Shown here one piece after another: positions 8,962-17,831 of a DNA stretch of 64,000 bases. The first letter of the stretch is position 1. Each line of letters opens with the position of its first letter. The notes under the pieces were generated by a model. That model was not told where the DNA came from. It searched no databases and saw only the letters and a program-made list of their open reading frames with translations. The stretch comes from Burkholderiales bacterium. Lineage in GTDB: Bacteria > Pseudomonadota > Gammaproteobacteria > Burkholderiales > Ga0077523. Location of the stretch: the NCBI GenBank assembly GCA_019747905.1, contig JAIEQG010000045.1:25327-89326 (forward strand), written 5' to 3'. A program made the position numbers and the translations under genes.

Positions 8962-10089
8962 ATGCGCCGTCTTGCCGGAATCGCCGCGGCTGCGTTGGCC
9001 GCAGCGTGGACCGTCTGCGCTCACGCAGAGGACACGGTGAAGATCGGGCTGGTCAACGAGGCGACCGGTCCCAACGCCGAAGCCGGCGTCTACACCCACA
9101 ACGGCGCGAAGCTTGCCCTCGCGGAAATCAACGCCGCCGGCGGCGTGCTCGGCAAGAAGCTCGAACTCAAGCTCGAGGACAACCAGAGCACGAATCCCGG
9201 CACCGTGCTCGCCTTCTCCAAGCTCTTCGGCGAAGGCGGCATCGTGGCCATCATCGGTCCGATCCGCAGCACGCAGATCCAGGCCGCTTCGCCCACCGTC
9301 GCCAAGGCCGGCATCCCGACCATGATCGGCGGTACCGACCCCAGCCTCACGAAGGTGAACAATCGCTGGGTGTTCCGGGCCCGACCGAACGACTCCTACT
9401 CCTCGCGCGTGATCGCGGACTTCGGCGTCAACACGCTCAAGAAGCAGAAGTGGGCCATCATTCACTCGACCGACGCATTCGGGTCGGGGGGCATGAACGC
9501 GCTCACCGCGGCGCTGAAGAGTTTCGGCGTGACACCGGTGCTGGTGCAGGGCTACACCAACAACTCGCAGGACTTCACGCCGGTCGTACTCGCGATCAAG
9601 AAGTCCGGTGCGGACGTCATCGGGTCCTACATGACCAACTCGCCCGACGTCGGCATCTTCGCGAAGCAGCTCCGGCAACTCGGCGTCGCCGCGGAGTGGG
9701 TGGGGTCGCCCTCGGTCGTCACCGACACCGCGATGAAACTGGCCGGCCCGGCATTGCACGGCGTCTACGGCATCGCCGATTTCACGCCGGACGCCACCCC
9801 CGAATCCAAGGCCTACACGAAGCTGTACCGCGACACCTACAAGCTCGACCCCGACGTGTACTCGAGCTGGGCCTACGACGCGCTGCGCGTCCTGGCGCTC
9901 GCGATCAACACGGCCAGGAGCACCGATCCGGAAGCCATCCGCAAGGCGATCGTCTCGATCAAGGGCTGGAAGGGCGTCGAAGGCACCTACAACTTCGACG
10001 AGAACGGCGACGGCCTGCGCGGCTACAACGTCGTGAAGAACGAAGCCGGCAAGGTCGCCTTCATCAAACACATCGATTTCAAGGACTAA
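8962..10089 (+). CDS. livK: Branched-chain amino acid ABC transporter substrate-binding protein
   Basis: RBS agggagggg; signal peptide MRRLAGIAAAALAAAWTVCAHA; DTVKIGLVNEATGPNAEAG...GAKLALAEINAAGGVLGKKLELKLEDNQS. Confidence 0.9.
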   Translation: MRRLAGIAAAALAAAWTVCAHAEDTVKIGLVNEATGPNAEAGVYTHNGAKLALAEINAAGGVLGKKLELKLEDNQSTNPGTVLAFSKLFGEGGIVAIIGPIRSTQIQAASPTVAKAGIPTMIGGTDPSLTKVNNRWVFRARPNDSYSSRVIADFGVNTLKKQKWAIIHSTDAFGSGGMNALTAALKSFGVTPVLVQGYTNNSQDFTPVVLAIKKSGADVIGSYMTNSPDVGIFAKQLRQLGVAAEWVGSPSVVTDTAMKLAGPALHGVYGIADFTPDATPESKAYTKLYRDTYKLDPDVYSSWAYDALRVLALAINTARSTDPEAIRKAIVSIKGWKGVEGTYNFDENGDGLRGYNVVKNEAGKVAFIKHIDFKD

Positions 10090-10144
10090 GGCCTTACGGG
10101 CACGAGCCTCCGCAACCGCGACGCATTTTCCAAGTTGTTGTTCC

Positions 10145-10177
10145 ACGCCGGGCGCCGGGCCGCCCCAAGCCCGGCGT
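10145..10177. promoter_or_regulatory. Stem-loop 1 of 3 in livK-livH intergenic region
   Basis: acgccgggc (10145-10153) / gcccggcgt (10169-10177), perfect 9-bp stem. Confidence 0.7.
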
Positions 10178-10186
10178 CTGATCAAC

Positions 10187-10234
10187 TCGAATGAAGAAAG
10201 TGCGTTGCGCAAGCAACGTACTTTCTTCATTCGA
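10187..10234. promoter_or_regulatory. Stem-loop 2 of 3 in livK-livH intergenic region
   Basis: tcgaatgaagaaagtgcgttg / caacgtactttcttcattcga, 21-bp arms (one position pairs as G-U in RNA), 6-nt loop. Confidence 0.85.
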
Positions 10235-10251
10235 CACACACTGGGGGAGGG

Positions 10252-10305
10252 GAACCCGCCGCCGGACCGCAGCAGTCAGAAAAGACGGTCCGGCGGCAAG
10301 GGTTC
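10252..10305. promoter_or_regulatory. Stem-loop 3 of 3 in livK-livH intergenic region
   Basis: gaacccgccgccggaccg / cggtccggcggcaagggttc (2-nt bulge). Confidence 0.8.
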
Positions 10306-10320
10306 CGAGCGAGGCAGACC

Positions 10321-11205
10321 GTGCAGTTCGTCACCGAAAACCTGCAGATCCTGTTCACCGGCCTCGGGTTGGGCAGCATCTACGCGCTCGTGGCGCTCGG
10401 CTTCGTGCTTATCATCCGCGCCACGAACGTCGTCAATTTCGCCCAGGGCGATTTCGCCATGCTGGGCGGCTACGCGATGGTGTTGTTCTTCACCGGGCTC
10501 GGCTGGCCCTACTGGATCGCGTTCATCGGCGCTTTGCTGGCCATGGCGGTCTTCGGCGTGCTGTTCAACTACGGCGTCTACTATCCGCTGCGACACCGAT
10601 CGTTCCTGCCGGTGCTGATCAGCACCCTGGGCGCGTCCATCTTCCTGCAGAACACCGTCCTCTACGTCGCCGGTCCGCAACCCAAGCCGCTCGACAAGCT
10701 GCTCAACTTCGACGGCATCACCCTGGGCGGCGTGTTCCTCGACAGCCAGTACATCGTGATCCTGGTGGCGACGGTGGCGCTGGTGTTCTTCACCTTCCTC
10801 TTCTTCGAGAAGACGCTGCTCGGCAAGAAGCTGCAGGCCACGTCGCAGGACAAGGACATGGCCCGGCTGCTCGGCATCCCGGTGGCGCTGATGATCGCCA
10901 TCACGTTCATCTACAGCGCGGTGCTGGGCGGAATCGCCGGGGTGCTGGTGGGGCCGATCCTGTTCGTGTCCATCGGCATGGGCTCCATCATTGCGCTGAA
11001 GGCTTTCGCCGCCACGATCATCGGCGGCTTCGGTGACGTGAAGGGCGCCATCGTCGGTGGGCTGTTGCTCGGCGTGATCGAGAGCCTCGCGGCACAGCAC
11101 ATCTCCGTGCCCTACAAGGACGCCTACGCGTTCCTCGCGCTGTTCCTGTTCCTGCTCTTCCGGCCCCAGGGGATCTTCGGGGAGAAGGTGTCCGAGAAGG
11201 CTTGA
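10321..11205 (+). CDS. livH: Branched-chain amino acid ABC transporter permease (LivH)
   Basis: GTG start; GLGLGSIYALVALGFVLIIRATNVVNFAQGDFAMLGGY; EAF-like loop RPQGIFGEKVSEKA. Confidence 0.92.
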   Translation: MQFVTENLQILFTGLGLGSIYALVALGFVLIIRATNVVNFAQGDFAMLGGYAMVLFFTGLGWPYWIAFIGALLAMAVFGVLFNYGVYYPLRHRSFLPVLISTLGASIFLQNTVLYVAGPQPKPLDKLLNFDGITLGGVFLDSQYIVILVATVALVFFTFLFFEKTLLGKKLQATSQDKDMARLLGIPVALMIAITFIYSAVLGGIAGVLVGPILFVSIGMGSIIALKAFAATIIGGFGDVKGAIVGGLLLGVIESLAAQHISVPYKDAYAFLALFLFLLFRPQGIFGEKVSEKA

Positions 11206-11207
11206 GC

Positions 11208-12992
11208 ATGCAGAACCGGATCTCCTTGCCGGCGTTGATCGTGCTCGCGATCATCGCGATCGCGCTGCCGCTGATTCCCTATCAGCTGCAGGTCAGCACC
11301 TACGTGGTGCAGATGTTCATGCAGGCGGTGACCTACGCCATCGCCGTCCTCGGCATGGTGGTGGTCCTCGGGTACACCGGGCAGATCAATCTCGCCCAGG
11401 CCGCGTTCTTCGGGCTCGGTGCCTACGGCGTCGCGCTCGGCACGGTGAGCGGCGGCATCAACTTCTGGATCTCGCTCGCACTGGGTGTCGGCGCCGCGAC
11501 CGTCGCGGGACTGGCGCTGGGCCTCACCACGCTGCGCCTCGGCGGCCACTATCTGGCGATGATCACCATCAGCTTCCAGCAGATCTTCGACCTGATCCTG
11601 GTCAACTGGGTGGAAGTGACCCACGGACCCGACGGCATCGCCGGCATCGGCCGCCCTTCCATCCTCGGGCTCGAACTCGCCGACGACAAGGCCTACCTGC
11701 TGCTGTGCACGATCGTGCTCTACGCACTGGTGTTCGCCGTCTGGTACCTGCCGTCGACCCGCCTCGGACGAGCAATGCGGTCGGTGCGCGAGAACGAGCT
11801 GGCCGCGGAGGTGGTCGGCGTCCATACCCTGCGCACCAAGGTGATCGCGTTTGCGCTCTCGGCGCTGCTCGGTGCCATTGGCGGCGCCCTTTATGCCGGC
11901 GGTTTCGCTTACATCAGCCCGGACAATTTCAACTTCGCGCGCTCGATCGAGTTCCTGACGGCGACGCTGCTGGGAGGTGCCCAGTCGCCCTTCGGCGGCG
12001 TGATCGGCACGGTGCTGATCGTGCAGTTGCCCGAGTGGCTGAAGCACCTGCCGGAATCCCTGCGTTTCATCAAGGACGTCTACCTCGCCGTCTACGGCCT
12101 CGGCGTGATCCTGATCATGGTGTTCCTGTACGAGGGCATCTGGGGTCTCATCAAGAACCTGCGCGCGAAGCTCGTGAAGACGCAGGTCACCACCGATGTG
12201 TCCGGGGTGCGACCGCTGGTGCTGGACGTGCAGGGTGCAGGCAACGGTCCCCTGCTGCGGCTGGAGAACCTCCAGAAGCATTTCGGCGGCTTGAAGGCCG
12301 TGGACGGCATCGACATCGACGTGCAGCGCGGCACCGTGCATGCGCTGATCGGCCCGAACGGATCGGGCAAGACGACGTCGCTCAACGTGGTGAGCGGCAT
12401 CTACCGGCCCACGGGTGGCAAGGTGGTTCTGGATGGTGAAGACGTCTCGATGCTGAAGCCGCACCAGCGTGCCGGCCGCGGCGTCGGTCGCACATTCCAG
12501 AACATCCGCCTGTTCGCCTCGTTGTCGGCGCTCGAGAACGTGATGGTGGGCGCACAGCGCGACAACAATCCGATTCCGAAGGGCGACAAGGCCTTGCGCG
12601 ATCGCGCCATGTCCGCACTGCAGTTCGTCGGCATGGCGGACCGGGCCCACGTGATCGTCCGGAACCTGCCCTATGGCCACCAGCGCCTGGTGGAGATCGC
12701 GCGCGTGCTCGCCGGGCATCCGAAGCTGCTGCTGCTGGACGAACCCGCCGCGGGCCTCAACCAGACCGAGAAGATGGAGTTCGTCGAACTGCTGAAGCGC
12801 CTGCGCGGTCACGGCCTCACCATCTTCCTGATCGACCACGACATGGGTCTGGTGGAGAAGGTGTCGGATCGCATCACCGTGCTCAATTTCGGCCGCAAGA
12901 TCGCCGAGGGCGCCCCGGCCGAAGTGCTGCGCAACCCGGACGTGATCGCCGCGTATCTGGGCACCGCGGGAGAGACGAATGCCGCTGCTTGA
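11208..12992 (+). CDS. livMG: LivM permease fused to LivG ATPase (branched-chain amino acid ABC transporter)
   Basis: N-term permease LGYTGQINLAQAAFFGLGAYG; C-term GPNGSGKTTSLNVVSG Walker A, LLLLDEPAAGLNQTE Walker B, single ORF. Confidence 0.92.
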   Translation: MQNRISLPALIVLAIIAIALPLIPYQLQVSTYVVQMFMQAVTYAIAVLGMVVVLGYTGQINLAQAAFFGLGAYGVALGTVSGGINFWISLALGVGAATVAGLALGLTTLRLGGHYLAMITISFQQIFDLILVNWVEVTHGPDGIAGIGRPSILGLELADDKAYLLLCTIVLYALVFAVWYLPSTRLGRAMRSVRENELAAEVVGVHTLRTKVIAFALSALLGAIGGALYAGGFAYISPDNFNFARSIEFLTATLLGGAQSPFGGVIGTVLIVQLPEWLKHLPESLRFIKDVYLAVYGLGVILIMVFLYEGIWGLIKNLRAKLVKTQVTTDVSGVRPLVLDVQGAGNGPLLRLENLQKHFGGLKAVDGIDIDVQRGTVHALIGPNGSGKTTSLNVVSGIYRPTGGKVVLDGEDVSMLKPHQRAGRGVGRTFQNIRLFASLSALENVMVGAQRDNNPIPKGDKALRDRAMSALQFVGMADRAHVIVRNLPYGHQRLVEIARVLAGHPKLLLLDEPAAGLNQTEKMEFVELLKRLRGHGLTIFLIDHDMGLVEKVSDRITVLNFGRKIAEGAPAEVLRNPDVIAAYLGTAGETNAAA

Positions 12993-13704
12993 ATTGCGCA
13001 ACGTCGCAAGCTACTACGGCAACGTCCAGGCGTTGAAGGGCGTCAGCCTGCGCGTCGAGCAAGGCGAACTGGTCACCCTGCTCGGGGCCAACGGCGCAGG
13101 CAAGAGCACGACTCTCAAGACCATCTCCGGGCTGGTGGTGCCTGCACAGGGCGAAGTGCTGTTCGAAGGCAAACCGGTCCAGAAGCTCGGCCCGGAAGCG
13201 ATCGCACGCCTCGGCATCAGCCACGTCCCGGAAGGCCGCCGCATCTTTCCCGGCCTCACGGTACGCGAGAACATCCTGCTCGGCGCTTCGAACCGCAAGG
13301 GCGTGCCGCGCCGGCAGCTCGAGGAAGAGGCCGACGAGAAGTTCACCATCTTTCCGGAGATCAAACCCTTCGAGAACGCGCTCGGGTGGACCCTGTCCGG
13401 TGGCCAGCAGCAGATGCTCGCCGTGGCGCGCGGACTGATGGCAAGACCGAAGTTGCTGCTGCTGGACGAACCGTCGCTCGGTCTCGCGCCGCTGATCGTA
13501 CAGAACCTGTTCGGCACCATCCGCAAGATCCGCGCGGCGGGGACCACCATCCTGCTGGTGGAGCAGAACGCCAATATGGCACTGTCGGTGGCCGATCGCG
13601 GCTACGTGCTGGAGACTGGTTCACTCACCGTGGAAGGCACGCCGCAGGAGTTGCTGGGGAACGAGGAAGTGCGTGCGGCGTATCTGGGCGGCCATCACGG
13701 CTGA
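12979..13704 (+). CDS. livF: Branched-chain amino acid ABC transporter ATPase LivF
   Basis: GANGAGKSTTLKTISG; LSGGQQQMLAVARGLMARPKLLLLDEPSLGLAP; overlaps livMG stop. Confidence 0.93.
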   Translation: MPLLELRNVASYYGNVQALKGVSLRVEQGELVTLLGANGAGKSTTLKTISGLVVPAQGEVLFEGKPVQKLGPEAIARLGISHVPEGRRIFPGLTVRENILLGASNRKGVPRRQLEEEADEKFTIFPEIKPFENALGWTLSGGQQQMLAVARGLMARPKLLLLDEPSLGLAPLIVQNLFGTIRKIRAAGTTILLVEQNANMALSVADRGYVLETGSLTVEGTPQELLGNEEVRAAYLGGHHG

Positions 13705-13749
13705 CCCAGCGCTGCTATTCTCCGCGACGTCGGATCGTGGAGGTATGGC

Positions 13750-14550
13750 ATGAAGCTGTCCCAGGAACAACTGAAGACTTTCGAGCGCAACGGCTACATC
13801 ACCGTGCCGGCGCTGTTCACGCGCGACGAAGTCGACGTGCTGCGCGCCGCACTCGATCGCATCAAGACCATGACCGATCGGCCCGAAGTGGTGCGCGAGC
13901 GCAGCAACGACGCGGTACGAGTGGTCTACGGAGCGCACCGGTTCGACGACATCTACCGGCGGCTATCCCGGCATCCGCGCTGGATCGAACCGGCGCGGCA
14001 GCTGCTGGGCGGTGACATCTACATCCACCAGACCCGCCTCAACCCCAAGGCCGCCTTCGACGGGCAGGGCTGGTGGTGGCACCAGGACTACGCCACCTGG
14101 CGCTTCGAGGACGGCATGCAATCGCCGAAGGCGTTGATGATCGGCCTGTTCCTGAACGACATGACGGCGGCCAACGGGCCGCTCATGGTAATTCCGGGCT
14201 CGCAGCGCCACGGCCACATCGACGACACCTCGCGCGACCTCGATCGCAGCGGCTACTCGGTGATGGAACTGCCGAAGGCCTTGATCGCAGAACTCACCGA
14301 AGAGGGCGGCGTCGACGCCGTCACCGGACCGGCGGGAACGGCGCTCTTCATGCACTGCAATCTGGTACACGGCTCGGTAGGCAACATCACGCCTTACGAG
14401 CGCACCATCGCCTATCTCAACGTGGCCGCCTGCGACAACCCGACGACTTCGGGCAAGCGCGCCGAATGGTTCGCGAATCGCGACTTCTCGCCACTCACGA
14501 CCCTTGCCGACGATTGCCTTCTCGAGGAAATCGCGGCAGCGACCTCCTAG
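13750..14550 (+). CDS. Phytanoyl-CoA dioxygenase (PhyH) family protein
   Basis: GWWWHQDYATW (HxD), FLNDMTAANGPLMVIPGSQRHGH, MHCNLVHGSVGNITPYERTIAYLN. Confidence 0.87.
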   Translation: MKLSQEQLKTFERNGYITVPALFTRDEVDVLRAALDRIKTMTDRPEVVRERSNDAVRVVYGAHRFDDIYRRLSRHPRWIEPARQLLGGDIYIHQTRLNPKAAFDGQGWWWHQDYATWRFEDGMQSPKALMIGLFLNDMTAANGPLMVIPGSQRHGHIDDTSRDLDRSGYSVMELPKALIAELTEEGGVDAVTGPAGTALFMHCNLVHGSVGNITPYERTIAYLNVAACDNPTTSGKRAEWFANRDFSPLTTLADDCLLEEIAAATS

Positions 14551-14954
14551 ATCTTCAGGTTCTTCAGCAGGTCCAGGCCCTGCGCGACCAGGTCGTCCTG
14601 CATGCTGCCGTTGGGCGTGAGGCGGTCGACCACACCCGGCAGCACCTGGGCGCGTCCGCCCATGGCTTCGTTCTGCTGCATGCCGAGCTTCGACAGCATG
14701 TCTTGCAGCTGACCGCCGCCGCCGCCGAACACCTTCATGAGGTCCTCGGCGGAGATCGGCAGGTTCTGGCCGGTGCCGACCCAGGAAGCGGCCTGCTGTC
14801 CGAGCCCGGCACGGGTGAATTGTTCGATCAGGCCCTGCAGCCCGCCCGGGTGGTTCTGCAGCAGCTGCATGACGAGCTGGATCATCTGGTTCTGTCCCGC
14901 GCCGCCGCCCATCTGCCCGCCGAGTGCACCTGCGATCTGGTCCAAGAGTCCCAT
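14547..14954 (-). CDS. YidB-like (DUF937) protein
   Basis: MGLLDQIAGALGGQMGGGAGQN...GLIEQFTRAGLGQQAASWVGTGQNLPISAEDLMKVFG. Confidence 0.85.
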   Translation of the reverse strand: MGLLDQIAGALGGQMGGGAGQNQMIQLVMQLLQNHPGGLQGLIEQFTRAGLGQQAASWVGTGQNLPISAEDLMKVFGGGGGQLQDMLSKLGMQQNEAMGGRAQVLPGVVDRLTPNGSMQDDLVAQGLDLLKNLKI

Positions 14955-15003
14955 TGCATTCTCCTCATATCGAGTTGCGGGCCAAAAGCTGAAACCTCTT
15001 TCA

Positions 15004-15092
15004 ACACGAAGGACACGAGGGGCACGAAGGAAAGGCAAGGACGGCCACCCTGGTTTCTTCGTGCTCCCTCGTGCTCCTCGTGTCCTTCGTGT
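15004..15092. repeat. Dispersed inverted repeat (AACACGAAGGACACGAGG...), copy 2
   Basis: Left arm from 15004 aacacgaaggacacgaggggcacgaaggaaa; right arm ending 15092 tttcttcgtgctccctcgtgctcctcgtgtccttcgtgtt; shares cctctttcaacacgaaggac with copy 1. Confidence 0.85.
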
Positions 15093-15113
15093 TTCAGGAA
15101 GTACCGGTGCTCT

Positions 15114-15776
15114 TCACCGAGGCGCCTGCAACACCCGCAACGCCGCGCAGGCCGCACCGAAGCCGTTGTCGATGTTCGTTACCAGCAAACCCGATGAGCA
15201 GCTCGACAGCATCGTGTTGAGCGCCGCCGTTCCACCCGTCGCCACGCCGTAGCCGTTGGACGTGGGGCAGCCGATCACGACGCCCGGCACCAGACCGCCC
15301 ACTACCGTGGGCAGTGCGCCGTCCATGCCCGCCACCACGATCACCACGGGCATGTGGCGGATCTCCTCGATGCGCTCGAGCAGGCGCCAGACGCCGGCCA
15401 GCCCTACGTCCGTGACCTCCAGCGCGGGCTCGCCGTACCAGTTGAGGGTGCGAGAGATCTCGCGCACCACGTTGATGTCGGAGGTGCCGGCTGCAACCAC
15501 GGCGATGCGCGTCTGCGTCACCAGCGGCAGCGGATCGCCGAAATACCCGGTACGGGACAGATCGTCGTAGTCGATGCGGGAACGATGGTGCTCCGGCAGC
15601 GCGTCCCTCTGCTCGCGCGTGAGGCGCGTGAACAGGAAGCGCGCGTTGTGCTGCGTCGCCTCATCGAGAATGGCGGTGAGATGGGCTACCGTCTTGCCGC
15701 TCGCGAGGATCGCCTCGTCGAGACCGATGCGGGCGCGGCGCTCGAAGTCGAGCTTGATGTCGCGGTGGATGTTCAC
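15114..15776 (-). CDS. larB: Nickel pincer cofactor biosynthesis protein LarB (PurE-like AIR carboxylase fold)
   Basis: LDEAILASGKT, VVAAGTSDINVVREI, TDVGLAGVWRLLER, VVIVVAGMDGALPTVVGGL, GCPTSNGYGVATGGTAALNTMLSSCSSG. Confidence 0.92.
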   Translation of the reverse strand: MNIHRDIKLDFERRARIGLDEAILASGKTVAHLTAILDEATQHNARFLFTRLTREQRDALPEHHRSRIDYDDLSRTGYFGDPLPLVTQTRIAVVAAGTSDINVVREISRTLNWYGEPALEVTDVGLAGVWRLLERIEEIRHMPVVIVVAGMDGALPTVVGGLVPGVVIGCPTSNGYGVATGGTAALNTMLSSCSSGLLVTNIDNGFGAACAALRVLQAPR

Positions 15777-16603
15777 GGGGTGGCCGGCGATTTCAGTTCA
15801 CGGATGAGAAAGGCGCTGCCGGTACGGTAGGGCGCGAACGCGACAGCGAGATCGAAACCGCGGTCGCGAAAGATCTTCGCAACCGCGTCGGATAGTTCGA
15901 TGCGACGGGACTCATCGAGGTCCGCCAGCGTCGCCCGATCGAGTTCGATCACCGCACCACCCGCACGCACACGGCAACGCACGGTGCGCGGTTGCAGGGC
16001 GGTCGTCATCCGCTGCTCGACGGCATGCACCGCAGCGAGCATGGCCGGGTCGATGGCGATCCCGGTCTCGATCCGGCTCGACAGGCACGGCGCGGAAGGC
16101 AGCTCGGCGACGTCGTCGAGCCCGAGATGGCGTGCAATCTCGCGCACGCCGGCCTTGTCGATACCGGCCTCGACGAAGGGGTGGCGAACGTCGTGGTCGC
16201 GCGCCGCTTCGAGCCCGGGACGGTACTCGCCCAGATCGTCGAGATTGGTGCCGGACACGATCTGCGCGACGGTGGCCGGCCGGATTGCACCGTAGAGACT
16301 GGTCTTGCAATAGAAGCAACGATTCACCGGATTGGCACGGTATTCCTCGCGCGCGAACTCACCGGCGTCGATCACCGCGAAGGACCACCCTTCGGTTTGC
16401 GCCAGGCGTTGCGTACGCGACGTCGCTTCGGGCGGTACCGCAGGCGAGGTGGCGTGGAACATCTCGACGCGCTCGCCCAGGCGGCGATGCGCGAAGGTGG
16501 CGAGAGTCAGGCTGTCGACGCCGCCGCTCACGGCCACGGCGATGTCGCCCATCTGGGCGAGGACGGCTTCGAGCCGATCGAGTTGTGATTGAGTAGCGCC
16601 CAT
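15773..16603 (-). CDS. larE: Nickel pincer cofactor biosynthesis sulfur transferase LarE
   Basis: PP-loop AVAVSGGVDSLTLA; NRCFYCKTSLY; LPSAPCLSSRIETG. Confidence 0.92.
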   Translation of the reverse strand: MGATQSQLDRLEAVLAQMGDIAVAVSGGVDSLTLATFAHRRLGERVEMFHATSPAVPPEATSRTQRLAQTEGWSFAVIDAGEFAREEYRANPVNRCFYCKTSLYGAIRPATVAQIVSGTNLDDLGEYRPGLEAARDHDVRHPFVEAGIDKAGVREIARHLGLDDVAELPSAPCLSSRIETGIAIDPAMLAAVHAVEQRMTTALQPRTVRCRVRAGGAVIELDRATLADLDESRRIELSDAVAKIFRDRGFDLAVAFAPYRTGSAFLIRELKSPATP

Positions 16604-16604
16604 C

Positions 16605-17804
16605 CTAGTCTTGGTCTTTCAAGCTCTCGGCTTCAGCGGTACGACGCAGCGCAGAGCGCGTATCGAAACCGGGCACCTGGGCGGTATCGTCGCTCTCTGC
16701 CTTGGCGGTGGTCGACTGCGGCCGCTGCGCGATCTTGACGCGCACGGACCGGTTCTCGACCTGCACCACCTTGAGATCGCGGGGCAGCGTCTGGCGCTTC
16801 ACCACCTGGTGACGCAGTCCGATGGTTGCCGTTTCCAGGAAGCACAGCTGCGCCACAGCTTCGAGCGCCTGCGGGTCGGCCAGCACCTGGATGTGCGCCG
16901 CAATGCGGCCTTTCTTCGCGAACACGGGGCTCTGAAACACGTCGAGCACCGACGGATGGGATCGCAGGCGATCGAGCGCGATCGCGAGATCCTCCGGCGT
17001 CTGGTCGTCCACTTCGAACTGGATCAGTGCCACATCGGAACCGGGCTCGTCCGAATCGACGTTCGCCGTCTCGAAAGCCAGCACGCGCAGCACGTTGCTC
17101 AAGCCGATGAAGACCTTCGTGCCGAAACCGTAGCCGCTGTGCTCGAGGCGGCGCGCGGTGCGATCGCGCTCCTGGCTGCACTTCAGATGGCGCACGATCG
17201 CCGCACCGGTCGGTGTCACGCGTTCGCCCGGAAAGCCGTCGTCCGCACACGCAAAACCTTCCAGCAGCAGCGCCGTAGCGGGCGTCGGTACGGGCAGCCG
17301 TCCGTGCGCGGTCTGCGCGAAGCCCGACCCGAGCGGCAACGTGCCGATGGACCACGACTCGGCACCGAGCGCCGTGATCAGCCAGGCGGCACCCACGATG
17401 TCCGCGATGGAATCCCACTCGCCGATCTCGTGAAACGAGACGTCTTCGGGTGCCACGCCGTGGATCTTTCCCTCTGCCGCAGCGAGCAGGGTGAAGATGC
17501 CCACCGCGTGATGCTTCACCTCCGGACTGAGATCCGATTCGAGCAGATGCTCGCGGATGTCCGCGAAATCCCGATGCTGGTGGTGCCCGGGAGCAGCGCG
17601 ATGCTGCCGCTCGTCCACGATGAACCGGCTGCCGGTCAGCGCGTGATCGCGATGGGCTTCGAACCGGCACTCGATGTCCTGTGGCAGTCCGGCCTGCGCG
17701 ATGGCCTTCAACATGCCTTCGCGCAGGTGCGGAAATGCGTCGGTGACGGCCGCGATGAACATGTCACCCGCGACGCCACCGACCGCATCGAGATGGACGT
17801 GCAC
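16605..17804 (-). CDS. larC: Nickel insertion protein LarC (unsplit)
   Basis: HLDAVGGVAGDMFIAAV; FHEIGEWDSIADIVGAAWLI; HGRLPVPTPATALLLEG; GERVTPTGAAIVRHL; GTG start. Confidence 0.9.
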   Translation of the reverse strand: MHVHLDAVGGVAGDMFIAAVTDAFPHLREGMLKAIAQAGLPQDIECRFEAHRDHALTGSRFIVDERQHRAAPGHHQHRDFADIREHLLESDLSPEVKHHAVGIFTLLAAAEGKIHGVAPEDVSFHEIGEWDSIADIVGAAWLITALGAESWSIGTLPLGSGFAQTAHGRLPVPTPATALLLEGFACADDGFPGERVTPTGAAIVRHLKCSQERDRTARRLEHSGYGFGTKVFIGLSNVLRVLAFETANVDSDEPGSDVALIQFEVDDQTPEDLAIALDRLRSHPSVLDVFQSPVFAKKGRIAAHIQVLADPQALEAVAQLCFLETATIGLRHQVVKRQTLPRDLKVVQVENRSVRVKIAQRPQSTTAKAESDDTAQVPGFDTRSALRRTAEAESLKDQD

Positions 17805-17831
17805 TGCCGCTACTCCGGGAGACTGTGCGCG

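Noticed and set aside
10191-11036. ORFs 10191..11036, 10205..10618 and the minus-strand ORF start near 10239
   Set aside because: They run through the livK-livH hairpins and livH in the wrong frame; MKKVRC/CRMKK segments are just translated hairpin arms.
14547-15038. Extended start for the yidB-like gene (MPFLRAPRVLRVERG...)
   Set aside because: The extension translates the dispersed inverted repeat; the DUF937 domain begins at MGLLDQIAGAL (14954).
15114-15776. LarB as a second PurE for purine synthesis
   Set aside because: Although of the PurE superfamily, its N-terminal extension and larC/larE neighbours identify it as LarB; a class I purE is present at 40003..40503.
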